Below are positions 1 to 5,036 of a stretch of 20,043 bases of DNA, piece by piece. The notes beneath the pieces are model-generated. The model was not told where the DNA came from and searched no databases. It worked only from the letters and a program-made list of their open reading frames with translations. This stretch comes from a virus, in the IMG/VR virus record IMGVR_UViG_3300005563_000119, positions 1 through 20,043 of that record. One strand, written 5' to 3'. Within the stretch, counting starts at the first letter, position 1. The number at the start of each line of letters is the position of its first letter. Position numbers and translations under genes: made by a program.

Positions 1-147
1 CCCCCTTCGCGAGGGACCCAAGATCACCGGTCCTCCAAAATCCCCCCGGAAAATTATCCCATATACCGCTTGCGCGCGTGCCGTGACCCCGATATGTTCC
101 GGCTCGACGTTCCTCCGAACGTTTCTCTCTTGGGTGTGGACAACTTC
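1..147. other. Non-coding leader, no gene seen
   Basis: I see no convincing gene here. Two short open frames on opposite strands lack a ribosome binding site and low-complexity-free coding character, and both run into the terminator hairpin that follows. A short inverted repeat, ACGTTC-CTCC-GAACGT at 107-122, is followed by a pyrimidine-rich run and could be a weak upstream hairpin. The first 15 bases hold a tiny CCCT/AGGG palindrome of doubtful meaning. The region may be the 3' end of a transcription unit that starts left of the window. Confidence 0.4.
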
Positions 148-185
148 TCGACCCGCCGGGCCTCGCTCGCGCGGGTCGATTTTTG
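148..185 (+). terminator. Rho-independent terminator
   Basis: A perfect 9-bp stem, TCGACCCGC at 148-156 paired with GCGGGTCGA at 171-179, encloses a 14-nt loop and is followed directly by five T residues (180-184). This is the classic intrinsic terminator layout on the + strand. It would end transcription entering from the left, insulating the small-gene operon that begins at 271. Confidence 0.75.
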
Positions 186-270
186 TTGGCTGAATTTTTT
201 AGTGCTTGCGAGGAACCGGCGAAGCACTTTAAGAACCAATGCAACCTTGGCTGGCTAGGGGTAGCGGTTG

Positions 271-786
271 ATGGGGAGCGCGTCGCAATACGAAGTGGTC
301 ATCCGCCTCGCCGATGAAGGCGTCCCCGTGCGGGCGATCGCCCGGTCGACCTCCCTGCCGTCCGACCAAATTCGCGAAATCCTGACCGACGCCCTGCAGG
401 ACGGCCGGCTGCTTGAGCTCCCGCGCGAAGACTGGCCCCCGGGCTTTCCGCGCGACCAGCGGGTGAACTACGCGCGCGCCACCGGCGTCGACCCGATCGC
501 TCTCCTATACCGCGTGCAGAAACTGTTCCGCTGCGCCCGCTCGGAGGCGATCCTGCTGCTGGCCTTGGTCCAGAACGATCAGGTCTCGAAGGTCCGCGAC
601 GACATGGCCTACAAGTCGGTCGACGTCTACGTCTGCAATCTGCGAAAAATCCTCGAACCTCTAAAAATTACGATCAACACTTTATGGGGCTACGGGTACC
701 GGATCACCCCGAAAGACCGCCGCAAGCTCCTCGACATGATCGTCACCGCCGTGCAGCCGCCCGAGAAACTCGATGCATGTGCATGA
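271..786 (+). CDS. CtrA-like winged-helix DNA-binding regulator without receiver domain
   Basis: The 171-residue protein is predicted to bind DNA twice over. Residues about 8-48 look like a helix-turn-helix (VPVRAIARSTSLPSDQIREI). Residues about 82-146 look like the OmpR/PhoB-type winged helix: VDVYVCNLRKIL is the recognition-helix region and LWGYGYRI the beta-hairpin wing. From memory, Caulobacter CtrA has IDVFICKLRKKL and VWGRGY at the same places, so the closest match is the CtrA branch. There is no receiver domain, so control by phosphorylation is not expected. ATG 271 is preferred over TTG 268; GGGG at 257-260 is a possible ribosome site. A TTAA half-box lies at 229-232. Its targets may be the three TTAA-N7-TTAA boxes further right (inference). 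Confidence 0.85.
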   Translation: MGSASQYEVVIRLADEGVPVRAIARSTSLPSDQIREILTDALQDGRLLELPREDWPPGFPRDQRVNYARATGVDPIALLYRVQKLFRCARSEAILLLALVQNDQVSKVRDDMAYKSVDVYVCNLRKILEPLKITINTLWGYGYRITPKDRRKLLDMIVTAVQPPEKLDACA

Positions 787-970
787 GACCGGACAGCACG
801 AGTGGGTCAACCTCGGGAGCGTCCGCCCGCATTTTGAGTATCAGCCAAATTCGCGGCGAGACCCGCCGAAAGAGACTGTTCGGCTCGGCTGCGCCTGCGG
901 GCAGCGGGCGTTCCGGTACGTCGGTTCAGCCGTTGTTTACACGTGGGGGGAGTTCGATCCGACATGCTGA
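773..970 (+). CDS. Small hypothetical protein with CACG motif
   Basis: This 65-residue protein starts inside the 3' end of the regulator gene (overlap 773-786) and its stop overlaps the next start as ATGCTGA, so translation is probably coupled. The middle has a closely spaced cysteine pair (LGCACGQRAFRY) and a third Cys at the C-terminus. No family is recognised. Support comes from the position in a chain of overlapping genes and reasonable composition; a weak GAGA sequence precedes the start. It could be a small metal-binding protein, but only one clear CxC pair is visible. Confidence 0.5.
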   Translation: MHVHETGQHEWVNLGSVRPHFEYQPNSRRDPPKETVRLGCACGQRAFRYVGSAVVYTWGEFDPTC

Positions 971-1077
971 CGTGGATGAAGTGCTGGCTCCGGATGAAGC
1001 TGTATGGCGGAACGGTCGATCACGACGCCGGCGGGACGTTCTGGAGATGCGGGGTATGTGGAAAGAAGATCAGGTAG
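964..1077 (+). CDS. 37-residue protein with C-terminal CxxC (half zinc ribbon)
   Basis: ATG 964 overlaps the previous stop, and a GGGGGGAG tract about 12 bases upstream is a good ribosome site. The C-terminus reads FWRCGVCGKKIR, a typical half of a zinc ribbon; the N-terminal half has a single Cys and no second CxxC, so a complete finger would need dimerisation. The gene overlaps the next one by 22 bases. The function is unknown. Its length is well below normal gene-calling limits, and the case rests on the motif, the ribosome site and the chained overlaps. Confidence 0.55.
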   Translation: MLTWMKCWLRMKLYGGTVDHDAGGTFWRCGVCGKKIR

Positions 1078-1208
1078 AAGAGCAAGTTAAAAAAGGCTGG
1101 CCGTACGTGCAGGACCGGCTGTTCACGCCGCGCGGGGCATTGATCTATTTCGGGGCATGCTACGCGCTGGTCGCACTCGGGATCGTGCTCATGCGATGGG
1201 GCGGATGA
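1056..1208 (+). CDS. 50-residue single-span membrane protein
   Basis: The start at 1056 follows GGAG at 1043-1046 with good spacing; an in-frame ATG at 1047 is the alternative. A charged N-terminus (MWKEDQVEEQVKKGW) precedes one transmembrane segment at about residues 27-46 (ALIYFGACYALVALGIVLM). The open frame extends further upstream to 684, but that part overlaps the regulator and has low-complexity Arg/Ser-rich content, so it was not used. Overlap with both neighbours suggests coupled translation. The function is unknown; small early membrane proteins of phages sometimes act in exclusion or host takeover, but nothing here shows that. Confidence 0.5.
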   Translation: MWKEDQVEEQVKKGWPYVQDRLFTPRGALIYFGACYALVALGIVLMRWGG

Positions 1209-1294
1209 TGAAAGACGACCTGAAGATCGGCTTCGTTCTGTTTTTGTGCTGGATGCCGGTGCTGGCGGTGTTGCTGCTGACGATCACCGGCTAA
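1205..1294 (+). CDS. Tiny membrane peptide (28-29 residues)
   Basis: The stop of the previous gene (TGA 1206-1208) overlaps a double ATG at 1205/1208, preceded by the G-rich GATGGGGCGG. The product has a charged MKDDLK head followed by an almost entirely hydrophobic segment, IGFVLFLCWMPVLAVLLLTI, consistent with one membrane span. Its stop TAA overlaps the next ATG as TAATG. No family is recognised. Confidence 0.45.
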   Translation: MMKDDLKIGFVLFLCWMPVLAVLLLTITG

Positions 1295-1404
1295 TGATCC
1301 GAGTTTGGGAAAAACCGTTGTTCTGCTGGAACTACGTCATCTACGGCGATCCGGCGTGGCCGTCCTATAGCGTGTGGATGGTCGTGCCGGACGATCGCTT
1401 TTAG
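1294..1404 (+). CDS. 36-residue aromatic-rich hypothetical protein
   Basis: ATG 1294 overlaps the preceding TAA, with no ribosome site of its own, so it would depend on coupling. The product is rich in Trp and Tyr (WEKPLFCWNYVIYGDPAWP) and ends in VVPDDRF. Its stop (1402-1404) interleaves with the stop of the convergent YkgJ-like gene (1401-1403), which closes the rightward mini-gene cluster. No function can be assigned. Confidence 0.4.
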   Translation: MIRVWEKPLFCWNYVIYGDPAWPSYSVWMVVPDDRF

Positions 1405-1417
1405 CGGCCCAGCACGA
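1382..1417. terminator. Possible bidirectional terminator at convergent gene ends
   Basis: TCGTGCCGG at 1382-1390 pairs with CCAGCACGA at 1409-1417 with one mismatch, and the interior contains a small CGC-TTTTA-GCG hairpin. The structure straddles the two convergent stop codons, where a shared terminator would be expected. There is no clear T-tract on either side, so the call is tentative. Confidence 0.3.
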
Positions 1418-1796
1418 TCATCTGTTCCTTGATCATCACCACCGTGGACCACATCCCGGACACGATGCCCTGACCCATCAGCGCGCGGATGTCCGGCCAC
1501 CACGGGTTTTCCTTCCAGCGGTCCGGGTAGTTCGGGTCGACGATGAAGGCGAGCACCGCGCCGGCCTCGCCGACCTTGAGGTCGACGACGATCTTGGCGT
1601 CCTTGGGAAACCAGTGAGGTCCCAGCTTCTCGTTCATCAGCCACTGGCAGTTGAACTGCCGGCAGAGCTCGGGCCGTGTGTCGTAAATTCCGCACGCGCC
1701 CTTTTTGGCATGCGAGCACCACGCGTGATCTTCCTTCACGCCGGGGACCTTCATCACCCGGCAACACAGCGTGCAGCTACCGCAGGACCGGGTCAT
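1401..1796 (-). CDS. YkgJ-family cysteine-cluster protein
   Basis: The start is taken at 1796, which overlaps the upstream stop as ATGA; the frame stays open beyond it, but those residues look non-coding. The 131-residue product begins MTRSCGSCTLCC, the CxxCxxCC signature of the YkgJ/UPF0153 family. This is followed by WCSHAKKGACGIYDTRPELC and RQFNC, giving the second cysteine cluster and the family's IYxxRPxxCRxF pattern. Members are annotated as zinc- or iron-chelate-binding, with function unsettled. It is the last gene of the leftward operon. Its role in a phage is unknown. Confidence 0.8.
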   Translation of the reverse strand: MTRSCGSCTLCCRVMKVPGVKEDHAWCSHAKKGACGIYDTRPELCRQFNCQWLMNEKLGPHWFPKDAKIVVDLKVGEAGAVLAFIVDPNYPDRWKENPWWPDIRALMGQGIVSGMWSTVVMIKEQMIVLGR

Positions 1797-1960
1797 TCGT
1801 CGTCTTCCGGCCCGGTCTGGTCGTTGTAGAGATACATGTCGATCTCCCACTGCTCCAGACCGAGATCGCGAAATTGGGCCTCGGCCTGCTTCGCGCTGAT
1901 CTTTTTGGCCTCGAACTCAAAATAAATTCGACGACGTTCGCGGTCGTCTTTTTTGGGCAT
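1793..1960 (-). CDS. Small charged helical protein
   Basis: The start is at 1960, overlapping the upstream stop as TGATG. The 55-residue product MPKKDDRERRRIYFEFEAKK and onward is highly charged and probably alpha-helical, with an acidic tail (GPEDDE). The open frame extends upstream as far as 2098, but that section is antisense to the Tad2-like gene and was discarded. No family is recognised. The case rests on tight stop/start overlaps on both sides. Confidence 0.6.
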   Translation of the reverse strand: MPKKDDRERRRIYFEFEAKKISAKQAEAQFRDLGLEQWEIDMYLYNDQTGPEDDE

Positions 1961-2178
1961 CAGTCCGTTTCCCAGTCTTCCGCCAACATGTCGGTCTGAC
2001 TGGCGAGCCACGGCACCAGCTTGCCGTCGACCGTGCTCATGTAGATGTAAGGCAACGACATTTTGGAGCGCTCGTCCGGCAGCTGCAGCGCCAGCCACAT
2101 CCCCTTGCCGTTCCAGCCCTTGCGTGCGACGCGGTTACCGTCCTTCAGCACCCGTAACGCCTGTCCGAAATCCATCAT
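1960..2178 (-). CDS. Tad2-like (DUF2829) protein, candidate anti-Thoeris sponge
   Basis: The 72-residue product matches the DUF2829 family along its length: MDFGQALRVLKDGNRVARKG with WNGKGMWLALQ at the N-terminus, then YIYMSTVDGK and VPWLASQTDMLAEDW at the C-terminus. The founding characterised member, Tad2 of Bacillus phage SPO1, binds the cyclic ADP-ribose-type signal made by Thoeris ThsB and so blocks Thoeris defence. Not every DUF2829 protein has been tested, so the activity here is inferred. A GGGAGGAGC ribosome site precedes the double ATG at 2178/2175. It is co-transcribed with the terminase genes and overlaps both neighbours. Confidence 0.85.
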   Translation of the reverse strand: MMDFGQALRVLKDGNRVARKGWNGKGMWLALQLPDERSKMSLPYIYMSTVDGKLVPWLASQTDMLAEDWETD

Positions 2179-2474
2179 CGGCTCCTCCCATCAAATAATC
2201 TCTTCAGCGCGGCTTCGTCCTGCGCAACCTCTTCCGGCGTGCGCTCATGCTCCTGCAGCGGCTGCATGCCCAGTGCGGCGCCGAGATCGGGTACGCGCGG
2301 CCGCGTCGGCTCGTCCGCACGAAAACGAACAATCTTGAAGCCTTCATCGTGAAGTTTTTTAACGATCCGACCCGCCCGTTGGAACGGCTCTAGGGATATG
2401 TCGGAGCTATTTGCCACGATGCTGATAATTTCGTTCAATTCAGCGGGGTTATAAAGCTTGGTGATCCTGCTCAT
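2175..2474 (-). CDS. Hypothetical protein, about 99 residues
   Basis: I do not recognise this protein. The N-terminal half (SRITKLYNPAELNEIISIVA) and the middle (AGRIVKKLHDEGFKIVRFRA) look like an alpha/beta fold, and the C-terminal third is acidic and helical (RTPEEVAQDEAALKRLFDG). Start 2474 has a GAG nine bases upstream and was preferred; an in-frame ATG at 2489 would add five residues (MSRSK). It overlaps the zinc-ribbon gene upstream and the Tad2-like gene downstream (stop at 2175-2177 within the double ATG). Confidence 0.65.
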   Translation of the reverse strand: MSRITKLYNPAELNEIISIVANSSDISLEPFQRAGRIVKKLHDEGFKIVRFRADEPTRPRVPDLGAALGMQPLQEHERTPEEVAQDEAALKRLFDGRSR

Positions 2475-2661
2475 TTTGCTTCGGCTCATGGAAAAATGGG
2501 GCCTTGCATCGTCGGCACTTCCACTCCGCGGGCAGGTCGCGGTCCATCAGCTGGACCTGTTCGTCGTTGCAAACGGGGCACCGCGGCGGGTGTTTACAGA
2601 GAAAATCTAGCCGCTTAACCCGTCGTTGAATGTCGGGCCAAAGGTCCGTGCCGCTCTCCAT
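2449..2661 (-). CDS. Small zinc-ribbon protein
   Basis: The 70-residue product contains two CxxC pairs, CPVC and CRRC, spaced as in zinc ribbons (CPVCNDEQVQLMDRD and EWKCRRCKAPF), with a third Cys in LCKHPPRCPVC. It probably binds one zinc ion. ATG 2661 was chosen, with the purine-rich GGCGGGC upstream; GTG 2667 is the alternative. It follows the terminase stop by about 70 bases. Possible roles include DNA packaging or nucleic-acid binding, but the sequence alone does not tell. Confidence 0.7.
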   Translation of the reverse strand: MESGTDLWPDIQRRVKRLDFLCKHPPRCPVCNDEQVQLMDRDLPAEWKCRRCKAPFFHEPKQNEQDHQAL

Positions 2662-2734
2662 TGCCACTGCCCGCCATGACGGTGATAAATCAGCCGGAGA
2701 AACGCGTGACTATGTGGTTTGTGCCGTCGAAACA

Positions 2735-4189
2735 TCACGTCCACCCCGCAGCGGTGATGCGCCGGTTCACGGGGCGTGCCCGCGGCTGCATCCGCCGGGC
2801 GAACTCATGCACAAGTCCACCGTGAACCACAAGCGCGACGTACTGCAAACAGTCGGCGATGTGCGAGAAACCTTCCTTGTCGAACTTCTCGGGCACCGCG
2901 CGCAGCGCGCCGTCCTTGTGGCGTTTGTATCGATAGCCTCCGGACATGGCACGGACCAAGAACGGACAGCCGGCGCGGTTGATCAGCAGCGAGGGACCAC
3001 CGTTGGTCTGCCGCGCCAACAGCGCTTCGACGGCGCGCAGCCGCGGGTCGATGTCGTTGGTCGGGGCGCCGAACGCCGGGAAGCCCATCCGCTTCAGCGC
3101 GTCGAAGCAGCTTTCTTCCGAGACCTGTCCTTTATTGACGCCGCTCGGATCGCCGACGACGATGATCTTGGCGCCAAGATATTTTTCCTGAAAGAGCCGC
3201 GGCCGCAAACTCTGGACGATGTGCTTCTCTAGGCCGACGTTAGTTCCAGCGACCTCTTCGTGCGCGAGAAGTCGTCCCATATGATCAACTTGGCAGATGA
3301 GCGACCACGGATTGCGACCGAAATCCTGTCCGACGATGATAGGGTAACCGGGGATGACAAGCGTAGTCTCCACAACGTGGAATTTGGTGTTGAAGGTTGC
3401 CCGGAATACACCTTCTCCAGAGGGATCGTCGCCGTACTGCGCATAAACGTAGCGGTTAACCCACGGGTGATCGCTGCCGTACATCTCAAGGAAGCGCTCA
3501 TAATATCTTCTCCCCTGCGCCAGCCGCCGCGGGTGATTGATCGGCAGCTTCAGCGTCTCTTCTGTCTGTAAAAGGTAATTGAGGTTTTCAGCGTTCTCGG
3601 CGAGCCCCGATGGCTGAATAAAGACCTGCCAGTCCGGCGGCGGCGCCGTCATGAACTTGTACCAGTCGCTCATTTCGACTGGCATGTTGGTGTCGGCGAC
3701 GATGCCGAACCACGTCGGCGTGCCGCGGTTGCCGCTCGGATATCGCCCGATACGACCGGAGAGCGGCGCGACCACCGAGAAATCCATTTCGATGCATTCC
3801 GACATCCACGCGCCGGTCAGCTGCATGGATAGCAACCGGGCTTGGTCGTCAGAGTTTTCCAGCGGGATGAACACCCACTCGGACTTGACGTCACCGAACT
3901 CCACATAAAACGTGTTGTCCGAGACCCGCCATTCGCCTAACCCGGCCAGCCACGACTGCACGTCTTTCAGGACGGTGTCTTTCAGCTGTTTAAGGGTCTG
4001 ACGAACAAAAGCGAAACGGGTGTACCGGTATCCATCCGGCGCCTTCGCCTGTCCAAGCGCGCGGCGCAGGCACTCCATGATGCAGGCGGTGGTCTTGCCG
4101 CTACCCACGGGCCCGGCCGCGAGCCGGCCGAACGCCTCCGACCGCATGAAACGACCCAGCGTCGGCGGCGCGTCGTAGATGACGGACAT
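2735..4189 (-). CDS. terL: Terminase large subunit
   Basis: This is the motor that packages DNA into the prohead and cuts it. The 484-residue product has an N-terminal ATPase with a Walker A motif, GPVGSGKT, at residues 26-33 and a Walker B-like stretch around LTGAWMSECIEM (124-135) that includes the expected acidic residues. The C-terminal RNase H-like nuclease shows the three spaced aspartates: QDFG (D289), VVGDPSG (D347) and HIADCLQY (D446). Length is normal for the family. It starts two bases after the stop of the Acb2/Tad1-like gene. It lies on the opposite strand to the portal and capsid genes, which is less common than a single late operon. Confidence 0.95.
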   Translation of the reverse strand: MSVIYDAPPTLGRFMRSEAFGRLAAGPVGSGKTTACIMECLRRALGQAKAPDGYRYTRFAFVRQTLKQLKDTVLKDVQSWLAGLGEWRVSDNTFYVEFGDVKSEWVFIPLENSDDQARLLSMQLTGAWMSECIEMDFSVVAPLSGRIGRYPSGNRGTPTWFGIVADTNMPVEMSDWYKFMTAPPPDWQVFIQPSGLAENAENLNYLLQTEETLKLPINHPRRLAQGRRYYERFLEMYGSDHPWVNRYVYAQYGDDPSGEGVFRATFNTKFHVVETTLVIPGYPIIVGQDFGRNPWSLICQVDHMGRLLAHEEVAGTNVGLEKHIVQSLRPRLFQEKYLGAKIIVVGDPSGVNKGQVSEESCFDALKRMGFPAFGAPTNDIDPRLRAVEALLARQTNGGPSLLINRAGCPFLVRAMSGGYRYKRHKDGALRAVPEKFDKEGFSHIADCLQYVALVVHGGLVHEFARRMQPRARPVNRRITAAGWT

Positions 4190-4190
4190 A

Positions 4191-4427
4191 TCAGTCTTTC
4201 TTGGTGGTCGCGGCCTTCACCGCCCACATGCAGGCTTCCTCGTACGCCGTCATCGCCAGCGCGGCGAGGCGGGCCCGTTCTCCGTCGCCGCTGGCCTTGA
4301 GATCGTTGCACAGGTCGATCAGGTCGGCCGTGTAGCGCTTCAGCTTGTCGACCATGTTGTCTTTCGACGGATTGAAGCTCTCGCGCACGCGAAATGCGCC
4401 GATGCTGCCGTGCGGATTATCAGCCAT
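4191..4427 (-). CDS. Acb2/Tad1-hairpin-like small protein, candidate cyclic-nucleotide sponge
   Basis: The 78-residue product begins MADNPHGSIGAFRVRESFNP, then has two helices: DKLKRYTADLIDLCNDLK and ARLAALAMTAYEEACMWAVK. This layout (NPH start, a charged helix, then R-x-x-A-x-x-x-T-x-x-E-x-A-x-M-W-A-V-K) resembles the Acb2/Tad1 hairpin family. Characterised members bind cyclic di- or trinucleotides (anti-CBASS) or Thoeris signals. The match is from memory of the family pattern and the ligand residues cannot be checked here. A strong AGGGGGT ribosome site lies just upstream of ATG 4427. It sits between the terminase genes and overlaps the small-terminase candidate. Confidence 0.6.
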   Translation of the reverse strand: MADNPHGSIGAFRVRESFNPSKDNMVDKLKRYTADLIDLCNDLKASGDGERARLAALAMTAYEEACMWAVKAATTKKD

Positions 4428-4974
4428 TTTGACCCCCTATGTTTGCGACCTGATCGTAGGTCTTCCGTGGTCGCCCGCGTTTGCGCTTTTCAGGCGCTGC
4501 GATCGCGGCCGGCGCGGGCGTGAGCACCGGCGCGTCGATCGTCGTGATATCCAGCGGCTTGTCGAACTTCTCGGTGTCGCCGCCCATGTTGATGGTGATG
4601 ACGAACCTCTCGGCGAGGTTCGGCTCGCCCTTGGTCTGTTCCCCCATGCCGGCGGTCTTCATCAGCAGCTTGCCGACTTCGGTCGAGGCGGCCAGCGTGT
4701 CTTCGCCGGCGATCGCGCGCCGGGTCAGCCGCGGCAGCAGCTGCTCGAAATAGGCCATGGCGCCGACCTTCAGCCGCTCGGACGTCGACGTCGTCGCGTT
4801 CCACTCGATCGCGAACTGCTCTTTGACCTTCTTGAAGAACTCGTTCTTCTCGATCTCGTAGTAGTCCTCTTCGGTGATGCCGAAGGTCTCGAAGGTCTCT
4901 TTGTAGTTCCTGATGTTCATGACGATCTCGCGCGCGAGTTTCGCCAGAGTGCTTTCATCGAGGTCTGGTGCCAT
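4420..4974 (-). CDS. Putative small terminase subunit with C-terminal AT-hook
   Basis: The 184-residue product is the first gene of the leftward operon and lies next to the large terminase, the usual place for the DNA-recognition subunit. Residues 1-90 are helical (IVMNIRNYKETFETFGITEE, then FFKKVKEQFAIEWNATTSTS), like packaging-initiation proteins of several phage groups. The C-terminal region ends with RKRGRPRKT at about residues 164-172, an AT-hook that binds the DNA minor groove, after a Pro/Ala-rich linker. A very good GGGGGAG ribosome site precedes ATG 4974. The family is not securely identified; another DNA-binding regulator is possible. Confidence 0.55.
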   Translation of the reverse strand: MAPDLDESTLAKLAREIVMNIRNYKETFETFGITEEDYYEIEKNEFFKKVKEQFAIEWNATTSTSERLKVGAMAYFEQLLPRLTRRAIAGEDTLAASTEVGKLLMKTAGMGEQTKGEPNLAERFVITINMGGDTEKFDKPLDITTIDAPVLTPAPAAIAAPEKRKRGRPRKTYDQVANIGGQNG

Positions 4975-4998
4975 GCAACTCCCCCTAGCAGTGACCGG

Positions 4999-5013
4999 TT
5001 AATTCTTTCTTAA
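4999..5013. promoter_or_regulatory. TTAA-N7-TTAA box (CtrA-type), divergent region
   Basis: The box is TTAA-TTCTTTC-TTAA. Known CtrA sites are TTAA-N7-TTAA, often followed by C. Read on the minus strand this one is TTAA-GAAAGAA-TTAAC, matching the longer consensus. It lies in the 62-bp gap between the divergent small-terminase candidate and portal genes, so it could control either or both. No clear -10 hexamer could be placed. Confidence 0.65.
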
Positions 5014-5036
5014 GGTTTATCATTTTTGGTGTCGAG

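Noticed and set aside
229-243. TTAA before the regulator gene as a possible fourth box
   Set aside because: Only one TTAA is present; the second half reads TGCA, so it is at most a half-site.
54-258. Short open frames on both strands in the leader
   Set aside because: They overlap each other and the terminator hairpin, have no good ribosome site, and their products look like translated non-coding DNA.
684-1046. Upstream extension of the frame that encodes the 50-residue membrane protein
   Set aside because: It overlaps the regulator and two small genes, is Arg/Ser-rich low complexity, and a well-placed ribosome site supports the later start at 1056.
2615-2629. Near-match TTAA-N7-TTGA
   Set aside because: One mismatch and located inside the zinc-ribbon gene, so it is most likely chance.
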